DNA from: Gammaproteobacteria bacterium
GTDB lineage: Bacteria; Pseudomonadota; Gammaproteobacteria; Pseudomonadales; Pseudohongiellaceae
Reading direction: 5' to 3'
Length of the DNA: 64,000 bases
Assembly: GCA_041395725.1 (NCBI GenBank)
Contig: JAWKZW010000001.1
Location: forward strand, 1,054,001-1,118,000
How positions within the stretch are numbered: position 1 is the first letter of the stretch; each line of letters begins with the position of its first letter. Under the pieces are notes generated by a model, which had not been told where the DNA came from, made no database searches, and worked only from the letters and a program-made list of their open reading frames with translations. Positions 17,052 to 25,245 of the stretch are shown here, in pieces. Position numbers and translations under genes: made by a program.

Positions 17052-17489
17052 ATGCACCTTGAAGAGTTGTCGTCGGAGAATTTGGGAGAGGTTCTGGCAC
17101 TAGAGGTTCGCGAAGACCAAAAGGGCTTTCTCCCCTCGATAGATTCGTCTATCGAAATGGCAAAGGCATACCCTGATGCCGTTTGCCTAGCAGTTTGTGT
17201 AAGTGGCACTGTATGTGGGTTCGCACTTTATGGAACCGATGAGGAATCGGGGTCGTGGAAGATATTCAGGCTACTGATAGATAGGCGTTTTCAAGGCCAA
17301 GGTTTTGGCCGACGCGCGATGAATCTCCTGTTATCAAGACTGTGTGCAAAACATGCAGCTCACGAAGTGAGGATTGTCTATAGAGACTCTAATGAGGCCG
17401 CTAGACAGCTATATGATAGTCTTGGTTTTATCGAGTATGAACGACGTGGCGATAAAATACTTTCGAAGGCCACACTGGCTAGCGCATAA
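17052..17489 (+). CDS. GNAT family N-acetyltransferase (copy 2)
   Basis: Identical to the protein encoded at 9821-10258, with the same start choice and the same overlap with its attC. Confidence 0.85.
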   Translation: MHLEELSSENLGEVLALEVREDQKGFLPSIDSSIEMAKAYPDAVCLAVCVSGTVCGFALYGTDEESGSWKIFRLLIDRRFQGQGFGRRAMNLLLSRLCAKHAAHEVRIVYRDSNEAARQLYDSLGFIEYERRGDKILSKATLASA

Positions 17490-17585
17490 CAAACTGTTCC
17501 TGAACGACCAAGGACAAGTGTCACGTCGCTTGCTTGCGCAACCAACGCGCCAATTTACCTTGGCGCCAGAACAAGGGCGTTATGT
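17484..17585 (+). other. attC site (copy 2 of 10253-10354)
   Basis: R'' GCATAAC, R' GTTATGT at 17579-17585; same long stem as in copy 1. Confidence 0.82.
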
Positions 17586-17598
17586 TGCTGGTCAGATT

Positions 17599-17949
17599 AT
17601 GAGTTGGCTACAAATACTAGGAATTGTGTTTCTCTCGCTTGTAGCGATGTTTTGGTACTTCGATTGGAACACGAAACGAAGTTACAAGCCTACGAAGTCA
17701 GATTTGAAAAGCGTTATTGAGCGCACTTTGGATGACTCAATAGATTTAGGAAAATTTGATGAGATTTCGAGTGTGCCAATTCACTATTCAGTAGAACTTG
17801 AATCTATCCGCAAAAAGTACGTAGAAATTGTGAACAATCCAAATTTTATTGATCGGGAGATAACGAGAGAGCTGGTAGTCCCTCTCTCACCAGAAGGTAA
17901 ATCGAAACTTAGAAGGTTGCTGGGTGAGCTTGAAGCACTCGCAACATAA
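17599..17949 (+). CDS. Small membrane-anchored hypothetical protein (copy 2)
   Basis: Identical to 10368-10718: one N-terminal membrane helix and a charged soluble domain. Confidence 0.72.
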   Translation: MSWLQILGIVFLSLVAMFWYFDWNTKRSYKPTKSDLKSVIERTLDDSIDLGKFDEISSVPIHYSVELESIRKKYVEIVNNPNFIDREITRELVVPLSPEGKSKLRRLLGELEALAT

Positions 17950-18006
17950 CAATCAAACCAAAATAGGATGCGGCTTGCGCCGCACCTATTGTTACGGGCG
18001 TTATGC
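17944..18006 (+). other. attC site (copy 2 of 10713-10775)
   Basis: R'' ACATAAC, R' GTTATGC 18000-18006. Confidence 0.9.
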
Positions 18007-18009
18007 AGC

Positions 18010-18043
18010 TTGACACCGTTGCGCAACACGCTACACTAAGTGG
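18010..18043 (+). promoter_or_regulatory. Promoter and operator of HigBA-1 (copy 2)
   Basis: TTGACA 18010-18015, palindrome GTTGCGCAAC 18018-18027, TACACT 18032-18037, ATG at 18044, as in copy 1. Confidence 0.75.
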
Positions 18044-18322
18044 ATGATCAAGTCCTTCAAGCACAAAGGATTGCGCGAATTTTACGAGTCCGGCAAGACT
18101 AGAGGCATCCAGGCCCAGCACAGCAAAAAGCTTAGAATGCAACTAGCTGCGCTAGACTCAGCGAAATCTATTGATGATATGAACATCCCTGGCTACCGCC
18201 TACATCCATTAAAAGGCAGCCGAAAGGGGTTTTGGTCAATTACTGTTAGCGGCAATTGGAGAGTCACTTTCCAATTCTTCGATGGCAATGTGTACATTGT
18301 CGACTATGAGGATTATCACTAA
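18044..18322 (+). CDS. higB: HigB-type toxin, HigBA-1 (copy 2)
   Basis: Identical to 10813-11091. Two identical toxin-antitoxin loci 7 kb apart mean that loss of one does not trigger the other's toxin, which weakens any array-stabilising effect at this locus. Confidence 0.92.
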   Translation: MIKSFKHKGLREFYESGKTRGIQAQHSKKLRMQLAALDSAKSIDDMNIPGYRLHPLKGSRKGFWSITVSGNWRVTFQFFDGNVYIVDYEDYH

Positions 18323-18615
18323 TGGGTATGCATAACCCCCCACATCCTTGCGAGTTCATTCAGACCACATATATGGAACCATTCGGCCTAAGCTGCCGGT
18401 ACTTGTCAGAGCAGCTTGATGTAGCTCCTTCAACACTGAATCGAGTGTTAAAGCAGCAAAGTGGGGTTGGCCCAGAAATGGCGCTGAGGCTCTCAAAAGC
18501 GCTTGGGCGAAGCCCGGAAAGCTGGCTTGCAATGCAGGATGCTCATGACCTTTGGCAAGTGAAAAGAAGCGTGAAACTAGGAAAAGTGCAGAGAGTCAAT
18601 CTTGACGCTGCATAA
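18322..18615 (+). CDS. higA: HigA-type antitoxin, HigBA-1 (copy 2)
   Basis: Identical to 11091-11384; the one-base stop/start overlap with higB is conserved. Confidence 0.92.
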   Translation: MGMHNPPHPCEFIQTTYMEPFGLSCRYLSEQLDVAPSTLNRVLKQQSGVGPEMALRLSKALGRSPESWLAMQDAHDLWQVKRSVKLGKVQRVNLDAA

Positions 18616-18675
18616 CAATTAAATCAAAAAGGACGGGCCGCTACGCGGCCCGCTCTATTATTACAGGCGTTAGGC
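18610..18675 (+). other. attC site (copy 2 of 11379-11444)
   Basis: R'' GCATAAC, R' GTTAGGC 18669-18675. Confidence 0.9.
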
Positions 18676-18704
18676 ATCAATCGAATTTATCAAGGAGGCA
18701 AAAA

Positions 18705-19124
18705 ATGTCCGTAAAAAATGGTAGTTGCGGGTGTGGAAATTTAAAATACTCTATTGACGGTGAACCAATAAATTCGCTGTTTTGCTATTGCAAAGAATGC
18801 CAAATTCTTACTGGCTCGGATAAATGGTTTGGGGTATGGATTCCAAAAGATAATTTTAAAATTGTTAGTGGTAGTCCTGTTATCTTTACTCGTAAGGGTA
18901 GCTCAGGAAAAGACATGAATTATCTATTCTGTGAAAAATGCGGAGTAACAATATGCGCAGAAGTTACAGTAGGTAATTTTTATTCAGTTGCCGTATCCAC
19001 TTTAAATAATTCAAATGAGTTTGTACCAGCAATGGCAATTTATACAGCTTCAGCTCCAAATTGGGCGGTGTTTCCTGAAGGAGTGCCTAAGTTTGAAATT
19101 TTACCCCCAAACCTGGGTGCTTAA
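18705..19124 (+). CDS. GFA/CENP-V family protein (copy 2)
   Basis: Identical to 11474-11893, including the AAGGAGG ribosome-binding site. Confidence 0.9.
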   Translation: MSVKNGSCGCGNLKYSIDGEPINSLFCYCKECQILTGSDKWFGVWIPKDNFKIVSGSPVIFTRKGSSGKDMNYLFCEKCGVTICAEVTVGNFYSVAVSTLNNSNEFVPAMAIYTASAPNWAVFPEGVPKFEILPPNLGA

Positions 19125-19126
19125 AT

Positions 19127-19243
19127 GCCTAACAAATTGCTCAACCTGAAGCCATACCTCCGCTTCGTTTCGCCCATGCACTGCGTGCATTTTATGGGCT
19201 ACACTACGCTCCCGGCATGGCTCAGGTTAGCAAGGCGTTATGT
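19127..19243 (+). other. attC site (copy 2 of 11896-12012)
   Basis: R'' GCCTAAC, R' GTTATGT 19237-19243. Confidence 0.87.
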
Positions 19244-19254
19244 TCCTTTGAGAT

Positions 19255-19602
19255 ATGAAGACATACCCAATGATCAACGACGAAGGAGAGATACACGGTT
19301 TCGAGATCGGTAATCTGCTCGTAACCCGTAAAGGTGTACTGAGAATAGTTGAACGCATTCCCGAAGTTACTGTAACTTTAAAGCCGAAACTATTTGCGCG
19401 TCCGCCACAGCATGATGTTTTCTGTCAATTTCAGTATCAGGGACAAGAATTTGAGATTGAAGAGCCATGGGGTGACAACTCTCGCTACTTAATTAGCGCT
19501 GTACCGCCAGGGCCTTGCCCGCAGATGGAGTTTATTGAAAGGGCTTTTGCCGAAGCGCGGAGTTGGCGGAACATAACAAACAAATCAAAAAGGAAGCGCT
19601 AA
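19255..19602 (+). CDS. Hypothetical cassette protein (copy 2)
   Basis: Identical to 12024-12371; it also reads through the left part of its attC. Confidence 0.68.
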   Translation: MKTYPMINDEGEIHGFEIGNLLVTRKGVLRIVERIPEVTVTLKPKLFARPPQHDVFCQFQYQGQEFEIEEPWGDNSRYLISAVPPGPCPQMEFIERAFAEARSWRNITNKSKRKR

Positions 19603-19630
19603 CGCGCTCCTATTATTAAGGGCGTTATGT
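19571..19630 (+). other. attC site at the right edge of duplication copy 2
   Basis: R'' ACATAAC 19571-19577, stem GAAGCGCTAACGCGCTC, R' GTTATGT 19624-19630. The duplication ends within this box. Confidence 0.9.
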
Positions 19631-19681
19631 TTCTCAATACTTTCGGGCATGAGCAACACGCGCAGCTAAAGGTTACTAAGT

Positions 19682-19966
19682 ATGAGATTTACGGTTGCGA
19701 TACTGACATTGATCATCGGACTCACCGGATGTTCCCTCGGCGGACCCAGGCAGTTCGAGAATCACTTCATTTCGATGAATGAAACTATTGCAGATGAACA
19801 TGTGCAATATAGCAACGGAAATCTCACAATCGATGGGGAACAGATTGCATTGCCGAGCGGAGAAACGCTCAATGTAAGCTATAGGAAAAATCCTAAGGTT
19901 ATGAGGTATACAGTTAAAGTCGACGGTACTACTGTTGCGGATGTTGAAGTTACGTCCGAAACATAA
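19682..19966 (+). CDS. Small lipoprotein
   Basis: 94 residues. The signal peptide ends in the lipobox LTGC (residues 14-17), so Cys17 should be lipidated. The mature part is a small beta-rich domain ending VKVDGTTVADVEVTSET. ATG 19682 lies 52 bases after the core site. No family is recognised. Confidence 0.75.
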   Translation: MRFTVAILTLIIGLTGCSLGGPRQFENHFISMNETIADEHVQYSNGNLTIDGEQIALPSGETLNVSYRKNPKVMRYTVKVDGTTVADVEVTSET

Positions 19967-20014
19967 CCATCAATTCAATTAAGGACGCGGCAAGCCGCGC
20001 CCATTAACAACGGC
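19961..20014 (+). other. attC site, interrupted by IS1111-type element B
   Basis: R'' ACATAAC 19961-19967, stem GACGCGGCAAGCCGCGCC, arm CATTAACAACGGC to 20014. GTTATGT resumes at 21420. Confidence 0.87.
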
Positions 20015-21419
20015 TACATGGACTCCCCCAAGTGTCAAGCGCTGATGGTATTAGACCTTAAGGTATAGACTGCAGCTCTACATTCGGCCTTCGGATGAGT
20101 TGTTCTGTCAACTCGGGCCCAGATGAATATTCGCTAGTGAAATCGGCCTCATTCGTTAGACGATCTTTCTGATCACCCTTGTTACCAGGCTCTGATTTCA
20201 TCGGTCTGACCTGTTTGTCATCTACCGCCTTCGCAGGACTCGGTGGGTATCTCTTGTAAATTCTTATTAGTTAAATTGTGTTCAATACAGTGCGTTAAAT
20301 TTACTCGTCGTTCACACAGGCATCGTTCGATAGCTTTCCTGCTTCATCATCAAGGTCCATATTAACCTCGCATTTCTGGCCGCCAACGCGACCACTGCCC
20401 GCAAGTAGCCTCGGCGAGCAATCAGGTCCCTCAGCCAGCAGCTGACCCTGTCTTGTTTATCTCTCAAATTGGCCACCACTGCTCTAGCACCGTGTACCAG
20501 ACAAGTGCGCAAATATTGGTCCCCTTTCTTCGTAATACGGCCCAGTTTGATCTTACCCCCTGTCGTGTATTGCCTGGGAACCAGTCCTAACCACGCTGCA
20601 AACTGCCGACTATTCTTGAACATCTTTGGGTTGGGTACGCTGGCCACTACGCCGCTAGCCGTCTGTTCTCCTATGCCAGGGATTGTCATTATTAGCCTGG
20701 CAATTGGGTGTTCTTTCACCAGCAATGCAAGTTCTCGATCATAGTCTTGAATCTGATCACTGGCCTGTTTGATACGCTGCCATAGATTGGCAATAACCCG
20801 CCTCGCAGTCATCGGCAAGCTATTCTCAGCATCTTCCAATATGCCCACTATCGCCTGCTGAGCCGGATAACGGCCTTTGGGCATCACAATGCCAAACTCA
20901 CTCAGCAGGCCTCGAAGTTGGTTGATCATGCTAGTTCTGTCACGTACCAAGCCCTGGCGTACTCGATGTATACACAACACCGCCTGTTGATCCGGCGTCT
21001 TGATTGGGACAAACCAGATATTGGGCCGTAATACTGCTTCACAAATGGCCTCGGCATCGTTATTGTCATTCTTACTGCCCTTGCGGTATGGTTCAACAAA
21101 CTTGGCCGCAATAAGGCCTACTCGGTGCCCGAGCTTAATGAACTCGCGGCCCCAGTAATGTGCGCCTGAGCAGGCCTCCATGCCAATGAAACAGGGTGGG
21201 CACTGAACGATGAAAGGCAATAGCTTGTTTCGCGATAACGACTTGCGTAGAACAACCTTACCCTGCTCGTTCATGCCGACGACACTGAAAGAATTTTTGG
21301 CCAAGTCTATACCGATGGTTGTAATATTCATTTGGGCTCCCCTTACTGTTAAGTGTATTGGTAACACATTCACTTTGGCACATTGCGATGCCGTTAGATA
21401 GGGGGAGTCCATTTCATTC
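20015..21419 (-). mobile_element. IS110/IS1111-group insertion sequence, copy B
   Basis: About 1,405 bp with intact subterminal inverted repeats ATGGACTCCCCC (left) and GGGGGAGTCCAT (right). It is inserted between GGC and GTT of an attC in the same orientation as copy A. Only scattered substitutions separate it from copy A. Confidence 0.92.
20312..21331 (-). CDS. IS110 family (IS1111 group) transposase, copy B
   Basis: 339 residues from the GGGGAG-preceded ATG, the same sequence as copy A over this span. DEDD catalytic domain and Transposase_20 helix-hairpin region are intact. Confidence 0.92.
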   Translation of the reverse strand: MNITTIGIDLAKNSFSVVGMNEQGKVVLRKSLSRNKLLPFIVQCPPCFIGMEACSGAHYWGREFIKLGHRVGLIAAKFVEPYRKGSKNDNNDAEAICEAVLRPNIWFVPIKTPDQQAVLCIHRVRQGLVRDRTSMINQLRGLLSEFGIVMPKGRYPAQQAIVGILEDAENSLPMTARRVIANLWQRIKQASDQIQDYDRELALLVKEHPIARLIMTIPGIGEQTASGVVASVPNPKMFKNSRQFAAWLGLVPRQYTTGGKIKLGRITKKGDQYLRTCLVHGARAVVANLRDKQDRVSCWLRDLIARRGYLRAVVALAARNARLIWTLMMKQESYRTMPV

Positions 21420-21444
21420 GTTATGTAGCCAATAGAGATCAGCG

Positions 21445-21876
21445 ATGGAGTCTAGAATCAGCATAATCACTTTGGGAGTTGAGGATCTAGAGAGGTCGCA
21501 TCGCTTCTACAACCAGGGATTAGGATTTCCGACTTCACGCGATCCTGAGCAAGGAATAGTCTTTTTCCAAACTAGTGGAGTTTGTTTAGCCTTGTATCCT
21601 CTAACTAAGCTGGCCGAGGACGTATCCCCGTCACTATCAGCCAAGCGCAGTGGCTTTTCCGGGATAACGATTGCTCACAATACTAAGTCTAGAGAGGAAG
21701 TAGATGCTGTTCTGAAACTAGCCGAAAACGCTGGCGGCAGGATCGAGAAGCCTGCTCAAGATGTCTTTTGGGGAGGGTACAGCGGTTACTTCTCTGACCC
21801 AGATGGCTACTATTGGGAAGTAGCATATGCTGATAGCTGGGAGTTTAATAACGATGGTAGCCTGGTCATCGAATAG
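21445..21876 (+). CDS. VOC/glyoxalase-fold protein
   Basis: 143 residues of the vicinal-oxygen-chelate fold: the start ISIITLGVEDLERSHRFYNQGLGF, a second half-fold GFSGITIAHN, and the closing strand FSDPDGYYWEVAYAD with the usual Glu. Members are lyases, dioxygenases or resistance proteins; substrate unknown. It lies 18 bases after the core site and stops just before its attC. Confidence 0.87.
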   Translation: MESRISIITLGVEDLERSHRFYNQGLGFPTSRDPEQGIVFFQTSGVCLALYPLTKLAEDVSPSLSAKRSGFSGITIAHNTKSREEVDAVLKLAENAGGRIEKPAQDVFWGGYSGYFSDPDGYYWEVAYADSWEFNNDGSLVIE

Positions 21877-21879
21877 GCT

Positions 21880-21937
21880 ACATAACAATCAAATCAATCA
21901 AGGACTCGGCGTAGCCGAGCCCATTATCCAAGGCGTT
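21880..21937 (+). other. attC site, interrupted by IS1182 copy E
   Basis: R'' ACATAAC 21880-21886, stem GACTCGGCGTAGCCGAG, GTT 21935-21937. Confidence 0.88.
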
Positions 21938-23753
21938 GAGGCTGTAGAAAAACCCCTATACCGCTCGTTCTGATATATAATGTAGCCCTCACAGACAAAG
22001 AGGCTTTTCTGTTGCCTAACTTCAAACATTACGATTACAACCAGTCTTCTATGGTTGTCATCAACTACGAAGACCAGCTCCAGCCCGGTACTTTCGAGCA
22101 CACCATCCACCACCTGATCGATAACAAGCTGGACCTGTCCGTTTTTCATCCCAACTACCGCAATGATGACAATGGCCGCCCGGCCTACGACCCGGCGATT
22201 CTGCTGAAGATCATCCTCTTCGCCTACTCCAAGGGCATTACTTCCAGCCGCGAGATACAGTGGTGCTGCGAGACCAACATCCTGTTCAAGGCTCTGTCCT
22301 GCGACAGCGTGCCCCACTTCACCACCATCGCGCATTTTGTCAGTACCCATACCGATGAGATCGAAGCCCTGTTCGAACAGATTCTGCTGGTCTGCCACCA
22401 ACAGGGGCTGCTGGGCAATGAACTGTTTGCCATCGACGGCTGCAAGATGCCCTCCAATGCCGCCAAGGAGTGGTCCGGCACATTCAAGGAACTTGAGGAG
22501 AAGCGTGACAAGATCCGGCGTCGCATCCGCCATCAGTTAACCGAGCACCGGCGCCTGGACAAGCAGGATCCGGACAACCAGGCCCGGGTTGAGCGTTCGA
22601 AACAGACCCTGGAAACGCTCGATAAGGCCTGCGACCGCATCGACCGCTTCCTAAAGCAGGCGGCCCCAAGGATGGGACAAGGTCGCCGGCGCAAGGAAGT
22701 GAAGAGTAATATCACCGACAATGAAAGTGCCAAGATGACCACCAGCAAGGGCACGATCCAGGGGTATAACGGGGTTGCAACGGTCGACGGCAAGCATCAG
22801 GTCATTGTGGACGCCCAGGCTTTTGGGGAAGGCCAGGAACACCATACCCTACAACCGGTTATCGAGGCAGTCCGGGGACGCCTCAAGAAACTCAAGATCA
22901 ACAGGAACCTCAGCAAGACCGGCACGGTAATCACTGCTGATACTGGCTTTGCCAATGAAGCCAACATGAAATACCTGAAGGATAACGGCCTCAATGCCTA
23001 TATCCCGGACAACCAGTTCCGCAGCCGCGATCCCCGCTTTGCGGATCACAAAAACAAGTACGGCAAGAAGCCGGCAGTAACCGGCAAGCCCTGGGGCGGA
23101 GACAAGAAGAAGGCCGTTATCCCCGGCAGTGAGTTTACCTTTGATGCCAAGGCGCTGGTCTGCATCTGCCCCCAGGGAGAGACGCTCAGCTATAACGGAA
23201 CCCGCACCAATGCCCAGGGTGACAAAGTGGCTTACTTCGAGGGACGCTTATTACAATGCCGACACTGTCCGAGGAAGAAGGCTTGTATGCACAACCCGGA
23301 ATCCGCTGACCACCGAAAGGGGCATGGCAGGCAGGTGTCCTTTGTCCTAAAGCAAGCCGGCAAGCGGGAGTCCAGCACCCCGTATACCGACTGGATGAAG
23401 GCCAGGGTTGATAGTGAGCAAGGTAAGGAAATTTATGGGCACCGGATGTCGGTGGTGGAGCCGGTGTTTGGTAATATCGGAACCAACAAGGGTTTGAATC
23501 GGATCAGTCTGCGAGGCAAACGCAAGGCGCAGGGGCAATGGCGCTTGTATTGCATGGTTCACAATATTGAGAAGTTGATGAATTACGGGAAGCTGGCGGC
23601 ATCACCGTGAGAGGATGAGCGAATATCTGATCGATCTGGGTAAATTCAGATGGAAACGTCAAATACAAACGAATCGATAAATGGTCATAGGTAGAGAGAC
23701 AATAATACCAGCTTGGGAAGGCCTGACTTGTCAGTCGGTTTTTCTACAGCCTC
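21938..23753 (+). mobile_element. IS1182-family insertion sequence, copy E (full length)
   Basis: 1,816 bp, perfect 17-bp ends; GTT flanks 21935-21937 and 23754-23756. One private substitution near the left end (ataccgCtcg). Confidence 0.93.
22012..23610 (+). CDS. IS1182 family transposase (copy E)
   Basis: 532 residues, identical to the transposase at 548; intact. Confidence 0.93.
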   Translation: MPNFKHYDYNQSSMVVINYEDQLQPGTFEHTIHHLIDNKLDLSVFHPNYRNDDNGRPAYDPAILLKIILFAYSKGITSSREIQWCCETNILFKALSCDSVPHFTTIAHFVSTHTDEIEALFEQILLVCHQQGLLGNELFAIDGCKMPSNAAKEWSGTFKELEEKRDKIRRRIRHQLTEHRRLDKQDPDNQARVERSKQTLETLDKACDRIDRFLKQAAPRMGQGRRRKEVKSNITDNESAKMTTSKGTIQGYNGVATVDGKHQVIVDAQAFGEGQEHHTLQPVIEAVRGRLKKLKINRNLSKTGTVITADTGFANEANMKYLKDNGLNAYIPDNQFRSRDPRFADHKNKYGKKPAVTGKPWGGDKKKAVIPGSEFTFDAKALVCICPQGETLSYNGTRTNAQGDKVAYFEGRLLQCRHCPRKKACMHNPESADHRKGHGRQVSFVLKQAGKRESSTPYTDWMKARVDSEQGKEIYGHRMSVVEPVFGNIGTNKGLNRISLRGKRKAQGQWRLYCMVHNIEKLMNYGKLAASP

Positions 23754-23785
23754 GTTATGTTCCTTGAGTAGCCGGAAGAAAATGA

Positions 23786-24535
23786 ATGTTTAGTTTTTTT
23801 AGGACAATTCGAAAAGCGCTATTTGAAACTCACATGTTTCGAATGTACTTGGGCTATGCTCTAGGAGAGATTCTACTAGTTATTATTGGAATTCTAATTG
23901 CCTTACAAATCAATAACTGGAATGAAGCAAACCAAGCTCGTGAACTAGAACTTAGACAGTTAGCTGAGATTAAAGATGCACTTGCCGCTGACTATATCTA
24001 CTTTAATGAGCATATAGCCATGAGAAACGGATATGTGTCAGATAGTATTGAATTCTTTGAAAACTATATTTTGACTGGCGAACTTGATGATACACGTGTG
24101 AATCAGCAATTTGCTAGATTAGGGTGGTATTTCCAAGTTCAGTTCAATGCCAGCCCATTTGATGCATTGAAGTCTTCAGGGCTGGACAAAATCACTAATC
24201 CCGATCTAAGGCAAGGATTGGTACATTTATACGATTTTATTTACCCGAGATATACGCAATTTTTCCAAAGTATTATCGAATCTTCGTTAGAGATATTTGA
24301 GGCAGAGGCGGAAGTGTTGCTAGGCGATTACGAATTAGTAATCATTGACGGGAAGATTGATGACTATAGACGGCCGATAAATACTGACGATCTAGCAACA
24401 AACCCAAACTTTCTTGGAGCATATATATCAGCAAAAAATAGATTGCTTAGCACCAACCGATACATTGATGAGATAAAGATTGAAATGTTGAATACCATCG
24501 AGTTGCTGGATCAAGAATTAGAGAGCGAAACATAA
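23786..24535 (+). CDS. DUF6090-like membrane-anchored protein
   Basis: 249 residues. The N terminus MFSFFRTIRKALFE...MYLGYALGEILLVIIGILIALQINNWNE is the hallmark of the DUF6090 family, with one membrane helix at about 24-43, followed by a helical soluble domain. The family is best known from Bacteroidota, so the cassette may have come from outside the host lineage. Function unknown. The stop overlaps the attC. Confidence 0.82.
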   Translation: MFSFFRTIRKALFETHMFRMYLGYALGEILLVIIGILIALQINNWNEANQARELELRQLAEIKDALAADYIYFNEHIAMRNGYVSDSIEFFENYILTGELDDTRVNQQFARLGWYFQVQFNASPFDALKSSGLDKITNPDLRQGLVHLYDFIYPRYTQFFQSIIESSLEIFEAEAEVLLGDYELVIIDGKIDDYRRPINTDDLATNPNFLGAYISAKNRLLSTNRYIDEIKIEMLNTIELLDQELESET

Positions 24536-24588
24536 CAATGAAATCAAAAAGGACGCGCGTACCACGCCTATTATTAAAAGCGTTATGT
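24530..24588 (+). other. attC site
   Basis: R'' ACATAAC 24530-24536, stem GACGCGCGTACCACGCC (imperfect), R' GTTATGT 24582-24588. Confidence 0.88.
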
Positions 24589-24641
24589 GCCTCGATGTGT
24601 CCGACATCTATCAATCTTTCAATCAGACTTATTAATTAGCG

Positions 24642-25106
24642 ATGAATTTGGATAGTCTAAATAGATGGTTAACCCTGATAGCAAACGTCGGTGTACTCGC
24701 GGGCATTTTCACAGTTGCTCTTGAGCTTTCCCAAACGCAAACTGCGATGCAAGCAGAAGCCAGCTCAACACGCTCGCAGATGGATATGAATAACAGAAGG
24801 TTAAGCTATGACTTGGGGATTAGAGATATCGCGCAGAAATTATCAACAGGTCAAGAACTAACCGCCGAAGAGATAAGGCGCGTCAATCTGCGGGAAGCAA
24901 CAATGCTTCGCTATTTCGAAAATTTGCACTACCAGATGGAAATTGGGGTACTTGATGAGCAGATCTGGGATGCTAATCTACAAGCAATCAGCAGCTATTG
25001 TAATTCGCCATTATTTAATGCCGCTTTCCCCAATTGGGAAAATGGAGCATCGAGGGCATTCCGGATGGACTTTGTTAATCTGATAAATTCGTACTGCACA
25101 GACTAA
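24642..25106 (+). CDS. Single-helix membrane protein of a recurrent cassette family (member 2)
   Basis: 154 residues beginning MNLDSLNRWLTLIANVGVLAGIFTVALELSQTQ, the same N-terminal pattern as the gene at 2345 and nearly that of 28888. The C-terminal domain is soluble with an acidic and aromatic surface and ends in SYCTD. Function unknown. Confidence 0.8.
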   Translation: MNLDSLNRWLTLIANVGVLAGIFTVALELSQTQTAMQAEASSTRSQMDMNNRRLSYDLGIRDIAQKLSTGQELTAEEIRRVNLREATMLRYFENLHYQMEIGVLDEQIWDANLQAISSYCNSPLFNAAFPNWENGASRAFRMDFVNLINSYCTD

Positions 25107-25136
25107 AATCTGTTTAAATATTATGACCAGACCGGC

Positions 25137-25245
25137 ACATAACAAACAGTTCAATGGGACGGCCTCACCACACTTGGTTTGCGGATGGCTTCGCCATCTT
25201 ATCCGCAAACCAAGCGCGGCGAACCCGCCCCTTAAGCAGGGCGTT
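25137..25245 (+). other. attC site with nested hairpin, interrupted by IS1182 copy F
   Basis: R'' ACATAAC 25137-25143. Inner hairpin 25174-25213 (TTGGTTTGCGGATGGC facing GCCATCTTATCCGCAAACCAA), GTT 25243-25245. Confidence 0.87.

Larger units (their letters stand above)
17018..19627 (+). repeat. Five-cassette block, copy 2 of the 2.6-kb duplication
   Basis: It repeats 9787-12396 at a constant offset of 7,231 bp with no indel. On the right it joins a different cassette (GTTATGT, lipoprotein gene). On the left it adjoins full-length IS1182 copy D, whereas copy 1 adjoins the deleted copy B. Confidence 0.93.
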
